Positions 45,437 to 53,914 of a DNA stretch of 64,000 nucleotides are shown one piece after another (the first letter of the stretch is position 1; every line of letters begins with the position of its first letter). A program made the translations under genes and the position numbers. Origin of the DNA: Sinorhizobium sp. RAC02 (GTDB lineage Bacteria; Pseudomonadota; Alphaproteobacteria; Rhizobiales; Rhizobiaceae); NCBI RefSeq assembly GCF_001713395.1, contig NZ_CP016450.1, positions 2,490,001 through 2,554,000 of the forward strand, given 5' to 3'. The notes below the pieces were generated by a model that did no database searches, was not told where the DNA came from, and saw only the letters and a list, made by a program, of their open reading frames with translations.

Positions 45437-45676
45437 ATGACAGTCCAGACCCGCGTCAAGGAACGAGCCGAAGAGCAGGCTTCCGCCATGACCTCAGACC
45501 AGCAGGCCATGATCCGCATGGTCGCCAACGACCTGCACCGCCTCAACCAGTCCGTCATGAAGGCGGTCGAGGCCGGTGTTTCGGTGGAGCTCGTCCGCTC
45601 GGCCCGCCACCATGGTGGCGAAGGCAACTGGGGCGACCTGCTGATCCCGGTCATCGTGACGCAGGGTCGCGGCTGA
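45437..45676 (+). CDS. Small conserved-type protein of unknown function downstream of aceA
   Basis: I do not recognise a named family. The 79-residue, soluble protein starts MTVQTRVKERAEEQASAMTS; a helical half (QQAMIRMVANDLHRLNQSVMKAV) is followed by a glycine-rich end (ARHHGGEGNWGDLLIP). An excellent AGAGGAGA ribosome site lies before the ATG. It shares the aceA transcript (48-base gap) and a terminator closes both. Position suggests a role linked to isocitrate lyase, but nothing in the sequence shows what. Confidence 0.75.
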   Translation: MTVQTRVKERAEEQASAMTSDQQAMIRMVANDLHRLNQSVMKAVEAGVSVELVRSARHHGGEGNWGDLLIPVIVTQGRG

Positions 45677-45697
45677 CAAGGCATATCCAGTCAAAGA

Positions 45698-45730
45698 AAA
45701 TCCCCGGCGTTCCCTGCGCCGGGGATTTTT
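45698..45730 (+). terminator. Terminator of the aceA transcript
   Basis: A 12-pair stem AAATCCCCGGCG / CGCCGGGGATTT with a seven-base loop runs into TTTTT. Confidence 0.9.
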
Positions 45731-45779
45731 CATGTCATGCTTCCGTGCCGTGAGCCGCAAGGAGGCGTGTCTTTCGACG

Positions 45780-46472
45780 TTATACGGCAGCCCCCGCCGC
45801 TTCGTCGATCAGGGCTGCGACTTCGGCCGGATGCGAAGCCAGCGAGGCGTGGCTGGCCTGCAATGTGAGAATCTTGCGCGGGTTCATCCGATCGGCCATG
45901 CGCTTCTGGTTCTCGGGATTGATCATGCGGTCCTCGCTGGAAAGCTGGTACCAGACCGGCTTCTTTTTCCAGGCAGGATCCGTCACGGTGTCACCGAAAG
46001 TGTTGGCGATCGGCGCCTTTTGGGACGCCGCCATCACCAGGCTCTCATCTGCCGTCAAATCCTGGCAGAAGCTCTCGTGAAATTTGTCGTATTTGATCCA
46101 GAGATAACCGTCGCTGTCCGGCGCGAGGTTGGCAATCGCGGCCGGTGGAAACACCTGGCTGATCGCGCCGGGGCTTTCGCCTGCATCGGGTGCGAAAGCC
46201 GCAATATAGACGAGACCGACGACATTCGGCACATCACCGGCCTCGGTGATGACGGCGCCACCGTAGGAATGACCAACCAGAAGAACAGGCCCCTCCTGCT
46301 GTTTGACCATCTTGCGCGTGCGCTCGGCATCGTCCTTGAGCGAGGTCAGCGGCATCTCGACTGCACGAACCTTGTCATATCCCTTGCGTGAAAGCTCGAT
46401 GATCACCTTGCTCCAATGCGCTGCCCCGCCCCAGAATCCATGAACGAGAACGACCGTTGGTTTAGCACTCAT
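45780..46472 (-). CDS. Alpha/beta-hydrolase (esterase-like)
   Basis: The 230-residue protein has the oxyanion HGFWGGAAHW near the start, the nucleophile elbow GHSYGG (Ser69), an acid in the SSEDRMI segment and the histidine in the C-terminal ASHASLASHP. The pattern resembles the small methyl-esterase/hydroxynitrile-lyase-like hydrolases common in rhizobia. The ATG at 46472 follows AGGAGG; the open frame upstream has no better start. No substrate can be read from the sequence or neighbours. Confidence 0.88.
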   Translation of the reverse strand: MSAKPTVVLVHGFWGGAAHWSKVIIELSRKGYDKVRAVEMPLTSLKDDAERTRKMVKQQEGPVLLVGHSYGGAVITEAGDVPNVVGLVYIAAFAPDAGESPGAISQVFPPAAIANLAPDSDGYLWIKYDKFHESFCQDLTADESLVMAASQKAPIANTFGDTVTDPAWKKKPVWYQLSSEDRMINPENQKRMADRMNPRKILTLQASHASLASHPAEVAALIDEAAGAAV

Positions 46473-46685
46473 TGCTGAGACCTCCTGAATTGCTGTCTCG
46501 ATTGCATTTTTCTCCGAGACGCGCGGCATTCCACCGAGTGATCGTCGCACCATCCCAAGCCAATTTTATTGCACTCGGCGGAGGGGTTAGCAAATGTCAT
46601 ATTCGTGACTTGGAATAGGCTCGATCGCGGTTGGCAAAGACAAATCCGACCAACAAAAAACCTTCTTCGATACTGGAGATTTCCT

Positions 46686-47558
46686 TTATGTGCGGCTCGG
46701 CCGCTTGCCGGCGAAAAGATCGGCGTGGCTCTTCAGCAGCCGGAACAGCCGGTCGGAGACCGTACGGATATCGCGCCGGTGCCGGTCCTCGCTGTTGGCG
46801 ACGATCCATTGCTGGTGGCGCAGTTCCCGGATTTCCTCGCCGGCCCTTTCGAGACCCGGATCCAGATCACCGACGAAACACGGCAGAACCACCTGCCCTG
46901 CCCCGGCACGCACGAGATCGAGCAGCGAGCGCGGGCGGCTGACGAGCACGGCGATCGCGCCGCCCATGCGTTCATGCGGCCAGCGCAGATAGGCGGAGAC
47001 CGCATCGTCTTCCGACACAGCAAGCCAGCGGCCGGCAAGGGTTTCGCCTGAATTCTTCCGCTGGTAAGCCGCATAGGCGACATCGCCGGCAGGCCGGCTG
47101 ATCAGCGTCGGCTCCGTCGGTTCGACGGCCCGGATGCCGACATCCACCTCGCGGTGCGCGAGCGTGGCACGGCGCTCGGAAACCGACAGGTCGAGACGGA
47201 AGGGATCGCGCTCGGTGCAGATCGCCGAGATGTTCTCGCAGATAAGCCAGGTCACCCAGGTGCCGGCCATCAGCCGCACGGTGCTCGCGCCCTGCCCCTC
47301 CTGCCGCCAGCTCTCCACGCCACGGGCGATGGACTCCATGGCTTGCAATTGCTCGAACAACGTCTGCCCTTCGCCTGTCAGCCGGTAGCCGGTCTGGCTG
47401 CGCAAAAGGAGCGGCCGCCCCATCGCCTCTTCCAATTGCAGCACACGCCGGCCCACCGTCGCGGGGCTGAGGCCCGAAACCTGCGCGGCACCGGTCAGCC
47501 CGCCGTGGCGGGCAACCTCCAGGAAGATGCGATAGGAATCCCAGGACATGTCTTTCAT
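46686..47558 (-). CDS. LysR-family regulator
   Basis: The roughly 290-residue protein has a LysR helix-turn-helix (SWDSYRIFLEVARHGGLTGA, LSPATVGRRVLQLEEAMGR) and a substrate domain from about residue 90. The start lies at 47558 (MKDMSWDS) or 47549 (MSWDS); neither has a strong ribosome site. The neighbouring alpha/beta-hydrolase is on the same strand downstream, with a 213-base gap, so no target is obvious. It resembles the LysR subgroup with short, tryptophan-rich ligand domains. Confidence 0.85.
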   Translation of the reverse strand: MKDMSWDSYRIFLEVARHGGLTGAAQVSGLSPATVGRRVLQLEEAMGRPLLLRSQTGYRLTGEGQTLFEQLQAMESIARGVESWRQEGQGASTVRLMAGTWVTWLICENISAICTERDPFRLDLSVSERRATLAHREVDVGIRAVEPTEPTLISRPAGDVAYAAYQRKNSGETLAGRWLAVSEDDAVSAYLRWPHERMGGAIAVLVSRPRSLLDLVRAGAGQVVLPCFVGDLDPGLERAGEEIRELRHQQWIVANSEDRHRRDIRTVSDRLFRLLKSHADLFAGKRPSRT

Positions 47559-47720
47559 CAATGAAAAACATAGCCCGGTTTTTGCTGTTCGTGAATGCGA
47601 ATTTGAAGGGTAACTTCACGGCGTCAACCACGGCGCAAACGATGCCGTCCAACCAGACCGCAGCCATGACGCGCCCTCCCGGCGCCACGGTTTGCTGTTG
47701 CCTGATCAAAGGAGACAGAG

Positions 47721-47885
47721 ATGCAGGACATGTACGGCCTTGCTATCCTTTTCGAGCTTTCTCAAAAGGACGGCCGTAACAAACACGAATTCGATCATCT
47801 GCGCGAAACGCCGTCGCTGCGGACACGTTTCTTCCGGCTCCTGCGGGCTTTTCGCATATCGAAAACAGCCAAGGGCCCGGAGTGA
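47721..47885 (+). CDS. Possible 54-residue protein of unknown function
   Basis: This short open frame starts with ATG behind GGAGACAG and encodes a basic peptide beginning MQDMYGLAILFELSQKDGRN, with a second half rich in Arg and Phe (RTRFFRLLRAFRIS). No family is recognised. Its final codons form the left arm of the hairpin at 47869-47897. Coding status rests on the ribosome site and an unbroken frame only; base composition is less GC-biased at third positions than in neighbouring genes. Confidence 0.4.
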   Translation: MQDMYGLAILFELSQKDGRNKHEFDHLRETPSLRTRFFRLLRAFRISKTAKGPE

Positions 47886-47897
47886 CCGGGCCCTTGG
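47869..47897. terminator. Perfect 12-pair palindrome between the small ORF and the VOC gene
   Basis: CCAAGGGCCCGG and CCGGGCCCTTGG pair around AGTGA. Neither strand has a good T run. Its position at the meeting point of two convergent genes suggests a shared, partly Rho-independent end. Confidence 0.55.
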
Positions 47898-47921
47898 TAA
47901 GCATTCAGGATCGCCGGCAGC

Positions 47922-48308
47922 CTATTTCAGCGCTCTCGGCATTTCCCCGGCCTGGTAGAATGAGACGATCTGGCCGTCGGGATCGCGAAAGTCGGCGAAC
48001 CAGCCGCCCGGCGCCTCCGAGACTGGCGTGACGATTTCGACGCCGGCGGAAGCCAGCCGCTCGATCAGCGTGTCGATGCCGCCATCGGCCAGGCCAAAGA
48101 CCACGTTGGGCGTGTTGCCGGGTTTCGGGTCGCCCTTGAAGACCATCAGGTCGACCTCCTGGCCGATCTTGGTCATGAGATAGGCGCTGCCGTCCTCCTC
48201 ATCGTAGCGTTCGAACTGGATGCCGAGATGGTCGCGGTAGAATGCGCGTGTGCGCTCGATATCGGCGACGTTGAAGATGATCGTTACGCCGTTGAAGTTC
48301 AGGTTCAT
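47922..48308 (-). CDS. VOC-superfamily (glyoxalase/bleomycin-resistance-like) protein
   Basis: The 128-residue protein has the two beta-alpha-beta-beta-beta modules of the VOC fold: FNVADIERTRAFYRDHLGI in the first, GGIDTLIERLASAG and WFADFRDPDGQIVSFYQ in the second. It probably binds a metal ion in a dimer; catalytic specificity cannot be deduced. AAGGAG precedes the ATG at 48308. It follows the ECF-like sigma gene by 24 bases on the same strand and is probably co-transcribed with it. Confidence 0.88.
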   Translation of the reverse strand: MNLNFNGVTIIFNVADIERTRAFYRDHLGIQFERYDEEDGSAYLMTKIGQEVDLMVFKGDPKPGNTPNVVFGLADGGIDTLIERLASAGVEIVTPVSEAPGGWFADFRDPDGQIVSFYQAGEMPRALK

Positions 48309-48332
48309 GGAATTCTCCTTCTGTTGCACAGG

Positions 48333-48938
48333 CTAGTTGCCGTCGCCGGGCAAAACGTGATCGCGCCTTGAAAAGAAAATCGGAATGCCGTCCGGGTCGC
48401 GAATGGCAAAGGCACGCGACGCGTGGGAATGAAGCACCGATCTCAGGGAACGGCGCGCGGGACCATCTCCCGCCGCCGGCAGAAACTCCTCAAAAAGAGC
48501 GCCCTCCCCACCAAAGACATCGAAGGCCTTGCGCAACCCGCTGAGACGCTGGCGGAACGCCACATCGCTTAGGCCGAGCAGGTGCGTGATTTCCGCCCGG
48601 TCGAGACCAAGGTTGACCAGAAGCGCCACGACACGCTGCGCAGGCGGAAGCGACGACGTGAATGCCTGAGAGAATCGGGGCGGCGCATTCGGCACCACGT
48701 TCGGGGTGTCCCAGGCGGTTTCACGCGCCCGTCGCCGTGCCGCAGTTCGCGCGACGAAACGCGCATGGTTACAGATGGCACCCTTCGCCCAGGCCACGAA
48801 ACCCGGATCCGTGATCCTCCGCCCGCCTGCGACCGCCTGTAACAGCACGTCCTGCACCAGATCGTCGGCTTCGTGATCGACGCGGCTGTGCCGGCTCGCA
48901 CAGTGTCGCAGCGTGGCCAATATCGTGTTGTGCGTCAT
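48333..48938 (-). CDS. ECF-like RNA polymerase sigma factor
   Basis: The 201-residue protein has a sigma-2 region (RHSRVDHEADDLVQDVLLQAV, about 18-40) and a sigma-4 region (LPPAQRVVALLVNLGLDRAE, then LLGLSDVAFRQRLSGLRKAF, about 96-140). The last 50 residues are an extension unlike standard ECF sigmas and contain RDPDGIPIFF, close to the RDPDGQIVSFY of the adjacent VOC protein. It is not an EcfG. No anti-sigma gene is visible. A weak ribosome site precedes the ATG at 48938. Its role is unknown. Confidence 0.78.
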   Translation of the reverse strand: MTHNTILATLRHCASRHSRVDHEADDLVQDVLLQAVAGGRRITDPGFVAWAKGAICNHARFVARTAARRRARETAWDTPNVVPNAPPRFSQAFTSSLPPAQRVVALLVNLGLDRAEITHLLGLSDVAFRQRLSGLRKAFDVFGGEGALFEEFLPAAGDGPARRSLRSVLHSHASRAFAIRDPDGIPIFFSRRDHVLPGDGN

Positions 48939-48992
48939 TTCAACCACCGGGCCGGCATAGCGCGGTTTTGCATGACCAAACCCGGCATCCGC

Positions 48993-49376
48993 TCAATCAA
49001 TCGGCCGTTCGATCCGCAAGGTGAAAGTTGCTTCTTCTCCGCGCTCAGCCTTGAATCCCATATAGAGCTCAATGCGAAATTCGCCGTCGCGATGAAGGGT
49101 ATCACCCCAATCCGGCCCGTCCGCCCAGCCATCATAGATGGGATCGCTCTCATTCGGGCTATAGACATTAAAGGCGCAGCATTTGCTGCTGGCCGAGAGC
49201 GAAACGGCCAATATATCATAGGATTGCGCCTGGAAGAGGTAGTTCACGGTGTCCGCGGCCTTGATCCGGCCCGTTACCTCTACCGGCTGCCCCAGCGGAA
49301 TCTCGATCCTCTCGATCGTTTCGATCGCGGTCGGATGAGCCTCTGGAAAGGCGACATATGTACCACGCTTTAGCAC
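48993..49376 (-). CDS. Small beta-sandwich protein, possibly PPC-like
   Basis: The 127-residue protein is rich in short beta segments. IEIPLGQPVEVTGRIKAADTVNYLFQAQS and, near the end, HRDGEFRIELYMGFKAERGEEATFTL (seen in pieces) resemble the pre-peptidase C-terminal type domain often found in exported rhizobial proteins. Here no signal peptide is present. The start is GTG at 49376, with GGAGGA at good spacing; a GTG at 49382 is too close to it. Function is unknown. It lies 54 bases upstream of the sigma gene on the same strand. Confidence 0.65.
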   Translation of the reverse strand: MLKRGTYVAFPEAHPTAIETIERIEIPLGQPVEVTGRIKAADTVNYLFQAQSYDILAVSLSASSKCCAFNVYSPNESDPIYDGWADGPDWGDTLHRDGEFRIELYMGFKAERGEEATFTLRIERPID

Positions 49377-49490
49377 CTGCACTCCTCCCGGCTGTCTTGA
49401 CCTGTCGCAACATCAAAGTCGCGGCAGGTCAGATTACGCATTTCGGCCGCGGCTGCCAGAGCTGCCGCGCCCGAAATGCGATACCGTCTA

Positions 49491-52013
49491 TCAGGCTGCG
49501 CGATAGATCGCCGGCTCGTCCGTCTCCAGGCGGAACTGCTCGACCAGCATCATCAGCGTGTCGGCATCGCCCGCAAGCTTGCGGCTGGCGGCCGTCGTCA
49601 GGTCGACCATCGAGGCGTTCTGCTGGGTCATCTGGTCCATCTGGTTGACGGAGCCGTTGACCTCGGCGAGTGCTGCCGCCTGGTCGCGGCTCGCCGTCGC
49701 CATCATGTCGACATGCTGGCTGACGGTGACGATCTGCTGGCTGATCGAGGCGAGCACCGAACCGGTCTCCTGCACGAGATGCGAACCGGCACTGACCTCG
49801 CTCGTCGACTTCTCGATGAGGCCCTTGATTTCGCGGGCGGCACTGGCCGAACGCTGGGCAAGTTCGCGAACTTCCTGCGCCACGACGGCAAAGCCCTTGC
49901 CGGCGTCGCCGGCGCGGGCGGCCTCGATGCCGGCGTTCAGCGCCAACAGGTTGGTCTGGAAGGCGATGTCATCGATAACCTCGATGATCTGCTCGATCTG
50001 GCGCGAAGCGCCCTCGATGCGGCCCATCGCGGCTATTGCGTTGCTGACGACCGCGGCAGAACTATCGGCGCTGCGCTTCGTGGCACCGACGACGAGGTTC
50101 GCTTCATGTGCCCGCTCGGCGGAGGAGCGGACGGTCGCGGTGATCTGCTCGACGGCGGCAGCGGTTTCCTCCAGCGACGAGGCCTGGGATTCCGTGCGCT
50201 TGGCCAAAGCATCGCCGGAATCCAGCATTTCCGCGCCACTGCGCTGGATCGACAGCGCGTTGCTGCGGATCTGGCCAAGCGTGTCCTGAAGACGTTCGAG
50301 CGAGACATTGAAGTCCTGGCGAAGCTGTTCGAGGCGGCCGGTGAAGGGCGTGTCGATCTGGCGCGACAGGTCGCCCTGCGCCAGACGGCCGAGGCCGGCG
50401 GCGAGCGCGTTGACGGCAAAGTCGATCTGCCGGTCGAAGGCCTGCTTTTCCGCATCGTTGCGGGCGCGGTCGGCTTCCGCCGCGGCGCGCTGCTGTTCGC
50501 TTTCGGCTTCCACGCGGATCTTCGACAGGGCATTTTCCTTGAAGACGCCGAGTGCACGGGCCATGTCGCCAATCTCGTCGCGACGGCCTTCACCGGAAAT
50601 GCCAGTGTCGAGGAAACCATCCGCCAGGCGGCGCATGGCGCCGGTGATCTGGCCGATCGGGCCCTTCAGCGTCAGCACCAGCGCGATGCCGGCGAGGATG
50701 GCGATGGCGGCACCGCCGACGGTCGCGAGCACCGAGACCTGGTTGGCCTTTTCGCGTTCCGTTCCGGCGCTGACCTTCTGTTCTTCGGCGAACTGGCTCA
50801 AGAGGTTCCAGATCGTATCGATCGACTGGCCAGCGGCCTCGAAATCAGCGGCGCGTTCGGTGCTGATCTTGACGAGCGCGGCGCTGTCCGCCTCGATCCG
50901 CTCGAGAACCGGCTTAAGCGTTTCATCCACCTTGTCGAAGAAAGGCAGGCCACTTGCACTGCCGCGCAGGCTGTTCATGTCGATGCGCAGGATGGACATG
51001 TTGCCGAGCAATTTGACACGGTTTTCCTGCGACGTCTGGCCGAGGAAGCGCGCGGCGGCGACTTCGATATCGTCGATCGACGACACCAGCTTGCGCGTCG
51101 AGCCGAGCACTGCCTCGGACTTGATGATCGGCGCGTCGAGTTCGCTGAAGATTCGGGTCGCCTCGCGCATCTTTTCGGATGCAGCGCCCTGCAGCTGGAT
51201 GGTGACCTGGCGGAAGCGGTTTACCCGGCGCCCGATCTCCGGCACCGTGACGCTCGCCGAATCCGTCGAGGAGAGGAAACCGCCGAGTTCGTCGATCGTG
51301 TTGCGAATGGTGATCGAGACGACCTTCTGGTTCTTCGGCAGGATCATCGCGATCGAGCGTTCGGTCTTGGAAATGAACGGATAGCGTTCCTTGACGAGCT
51401 TCAGCTGATCGTCAGGCGTCGCACCGCGGCTGAATTCGGAGAGCAGGTCGCCAAAAAACTTGCTGGCCGCGGTCAGGCGCTCGGCCTCGCGCAGCATGCT
51501 CTTGGCCGCATTCTCGTTCTGCCGCACCTCGCGCTGGAGCTTTGTCGCCTCGTCGAGGATCTTCATCTGCTCGCTGGACAGCGTGTTGAGGTTTTTGGAC
51601 ATCGTGTCGTGCAAAGCAAGCTCGTTCACGTAGAGCGACCAGAGCCCCTCCATGCGCGTCTCGATGTCCTTGGTCTGGGCCTGCGCATCCAGGAGCTTGG
51701 ACTTGTCGGCGTCTGGAGCCAGGCCATCCATCGTGTCCTGAAGGACGGCACCCTGTGCCGTCAGGCGTTCCTGCACGGCGTTGCGGCTTTCCTCGCTGGT
51801 GTTCTGGAGGAAGCGGTTCATGCCGGCATAGACATCCTTGAAGCCGCTCAGCGACTGGAGAACGCTGTTGGAAATCTCCATGCGGCCCTGCAACAGGCCG
51901 GAGGCGTACAGCCCGGTAAAGCCCACGGCGCAGATCGAGAGCACGAAGGGTAAAATGAAGACCAGAACCTTCGTCTGGATCTTGAAGCGGGCAAGAATCT
52001 TGTCAATGAACAT
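49491..52013 (-). CDS. Methyl-accepting chemotaxis protein
   Basis: The 840-residue receptor has a first membrane segment (about 15-35), a long helical periplasmic sensor of nearly 390 residues, and a second membrane segment (about 425-447, [20 protein letters not shown]). A HAMP domain and a second HAMP-like unit (about 535-590) lead to the signalling hairpin with [20 protein letters not shown]. There is no C-terminal CheR pentapeptide. The long helical sensor resembles the helical bimodular type that binds small organic acids, but the ligand is not readable. No che genes are nearby, so it feeds a distant chemotaxis pathway. Confidence 0.93.
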   Translation of the reverse strand: MFIDKILARFKIQTKVLVFILPFVLSICAVGFTGLYASGLLQGRMEISNSVLQSLSGFKDVYAGMNRFLQNTSEESRNAVQERLTAQGAVLQDTMDGLAPDADKSKLLDAQAQTKDIETRMEGLWSLYVNELALHDTMSKNLNTLSSEQMKILDEATKLQREVRQNENAAKSMLREAERLTAASKFFGDLLSEFSRGATPDDQLKLVKERYPFISKTERSIAMILPKNQKVVSITIRNTIDELGGFLSSTDSASVTVPEIGRRVNRFRQVTIQLQGAASEKMREATRIFSELDAPIIKSEAVLGSTRKLVSSIDDIEVAAARFLGQTSQENRVKLLGNMSILRIDMNSLRGSASGLPFFDKVDETLKPVLERIEADSAALVKISTERAADFEAAGQSIDTIWNLLSQFAEEQKVSAGTEREKANQVSVLATVGGAAIAILAGIALVLTLKGPIGQITGAMRRLADGFLDTGISGEGRRDEIGDMARALGVFKENALSKIRVEAESEQQRAAAEADRARNDAEKQAFDRQIDFAVNALAAGLGRLAQGDLSRQIDTPFTGRLEQLRQDFNVSLERLQDTLGQIRSNALSIQRSGAEMLDSGDALAKRTESQASSLEETAAAVEQITATVRSSAERAHEANLVVGATKRSADSSAAVVSNAIAAMGRIEGASRQIEQIIEVIDDIAFQTNLLALNAGIEAARAGDAGKGFAVVAQEVRELAQRSASAAREIKGLIEKSTSEVSAGSHLVQETGSVLASISQQIVTVSQHVDMMATASRDQAAALAEVNGSVNQMDQMTQQNASMVDLTTAASRKLAGDADTLMMLVEQFRLETDEPAIYRAA

Positions 52014-52254
52014 AGCGGAACATCCGTTGTCGGCGTGCTCCACCCCTGCCCTTTTTTAAGAGCCTCCCCAGGATTCGGACGCCGGATTACCGACCTTCAT
52101 GCGGCAGCAATGCCGCGCATCCGGGGGAGCAGTCATTGCCAGCCGCATGCATCCGTCACAGGACGCGACTTCCGGAACCCTATCCGGCGATCATCGGTGG
52201 CAATCTTTAAAATTCCATCACTTTTTAAACCGATTTATGACGGTTCAAAAAGCC

Positions 52255-52392
52255 TCAAAGGGCGACAATGGCAAGGCCGGCGACGAGCAGGGCGGCGAGC
52301 GCGCAATTAATGCCGATAGCGATGAGGCGACGACGGCTTTCTTCGGCAGCAGCGATGGCGATGGCGCGGGCCGGGCGGTCTTTTGCAGGCAT
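52255..52392 (-). CDS. Small single-span membrane protein (45 aa)
   Basis: A 45-residue peptide starts MPAKDRPARAIAIAAAEESR and ends in one hydrophobic segment (INCALAALLVAGLAIVAL). The ATG at 52392 has GGAG nine bases upstream; the longer frame to 52503 has no support. Family unknown. Such proteins are common in rhizobia and are often stress-related, but no stress-type promoter is seen here. The 241 bases upstream of the chemoreceptor (52014-52254) contain nothing else I can support. Confidence 0.5.
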   Translation of the reverse strand: MPAKDRPARAIAIAAAEESRRRLIAIGINCALAALLVAGLAIVAL

Positions 52393-52564
52393 GCGGCGAT
52401 ACTCCGTTACGAGATACAGACAACCCGGATGATCCGGCCAGCCGGCCCACATCATGTTGTCCCCACACGCTTGCCACGCGGCAGAATGGGGGCATGCCGA
52501 CATTTCGAGAGCATCCGCCCCGAGGTCTTAACGGACGGTAAAGAGCGGCGCGCAGACTTCGCGA

Positions 52565-53746
52565 TCAGGCGTCCTGGCCTGCCGCATGGCCGGAGGCCCA
52601 GGCCCACTGGAAGTTATAGCCGCCGAGCCAGCCGGTCACGTCCACCGCCTCGCCGATGAAATAAAGACCCGGCACCGCCTTCACCGCCATATTGCGGGAA
52701 TCGAGCGCCGCGGTATCGACGCCGCCGAGCGTGACTTCCGCCGTGCGGTAGCCCTCGGAGCCCGGTGGGCGCATGCGCCAGTCGCGCAGCTTCTGGACAA
52801 GCGCCTCTATGTTGCGGCCCGACTGTTCCGCCAACGAGCCATCGATGCCGAGATCGGTGACGAGAAGCTGGGCGAGCTTTTTCGGCATGTGCTCCGCAAG
52901 CACGGTCTGCACCGCCTGACGACCGTTCTGGCGCCGGGCGGTGGCAATCACCGAGGCAAAATCCACGTCGGGGCAGATATGCAAGGCGATCTCTTCTCCC
53001 TCGCGCCAGTAGGAGGAGATTTGCAGGATGGCGGGACCGCTCAGGCCTCGGTGCGTGAAGAGCGCGGCTTCGCGGAACTCGGTCTTGCCGTGCCGGGCGA
53101 TGACATCCACGGCAACGCCCGGGAGGCCGTCATGCGCAGCAAGCGTCGTCGGGTCGAGCGTCAACGGTACGAGGCCGGCGCGGGTTTCGACGAGCGGCAA
53201 GCCGAACTGTTCAGCGATGCGGTAGGCGAAGCCGGTCGCGCCCATCTTCGGGATCGACTTGCCGCCGGTGGCAATCACCAGCGACGCCGCTTCCACCACA
53301 CCGTTCTCCGTCACGACGCGGAAGGAATGACCATCATGTTCGACGGCACTGATCGCCGTGGACAGGCGAAGCTCGGCACTGACCGCCTTCATTTCCGCGA
53401 GCAGCATGGCGATGATGTCTTTCGCCGAGTTGTCGCAAAACAGCTGGCCGAGCGTCTTCTCGTGCCAGGCAATACGATGGCGTTCGACAAGGTCGAGAAA
53501 ATCGCGCGGCGTGTAGCGCGCAAGCGCCGACTTTGCGAAATGCGGATTGGCGGAGAGGAAGTTCTTCGGCCCGGCATGGATATTGGTGAAGTTGCAGCGG
53601 CCGCCGCCGGAGATGCGGATTTTTTCGCCGGGCGCTCGCGCATGGTCAAGCAGGAGCACACGGCGTCCACGCTTGCCCGCCTCGATGGCGCACATCATGC
53701 CCGCTGCGCCTGCCCCGATGATAACGACGTCCCGCCGCTCTGCCAC
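52565..53746 (-). CDS. HI0933-like (YhiN) NAD(P)/FAD-dependent oxidoreductase
   Basis: The 393-residue flavoprotein has an N-terminal FAD-binding fold (VVIIGAGAAGMMCAIEAGKRG), the family motif KIRISGGGRCNFTN, a central domain, and the closing FAD motif GLYFIGEAVDVTGWLGGYNFQWAWASG. These mark the YhiN/HI0933 family, whose reaction is unknown. I chose the GTG at 53746 because AAGGA stands eight bases before it; the ATG at 53782 has no ribosome site. It is divergent from the polyamine ligase gene. Confidence 0.92.
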   Translation of the reverse strand: MAERRDVVIIGAGAAGMMCAIEAGKRGRRVLLLDHARAPGEKIRISGGGRCNFTNIHAGPKNFLSANPHFAKSALARYTPRDFLDLVERHRIAWHEKTLGQLFCDNSAKDIIAMLLAEMKAVSAELRLSTAISAVEHDGHSFRVVTENGVVEAASLVIATGGKSIPKMGATGFAYRIAEQFGLPLVETRAGLVPLTLDPTTLAAHDGLPGVAVDVIARHGKTEFREAALFTHRGLSGPAILQISSYWREGEEIALHICPDVDFASVIATARRQNGRQAVQTVLAEHMPKKLAQLLVTDLGIDGSLAEQSGRNIEALVQKLRDWRMRPPGSEGYRTAEVTLGGVDTAALDSRNMAVKAVPGLYFIGEAVDVTGWLGGYNFQWAWASGHAAGQDA

Positions 53747-53914
53747 GTCTTCGATCCTTGTTCGCGTTCTCCTTTCGGCCATCGGGGCGGAAAGTCAATC
53801 GGGCAAGAAAAACAGATTTTCCCGAAGAATTCGGCATTTCTACCCCCGGGGGGGAGCTAGTAAAGGGTTTAACTCCGGCTATGATGGCGCCATCGTCAAC
53901 AACCCCGGTGTGTC

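Noticed and set aside
47561..47779. 72-codon plus-strand frame
   Set aside because: Starts inside the LysR promoter region without a ribosome site and overlaps the better supported 54-codon frame.
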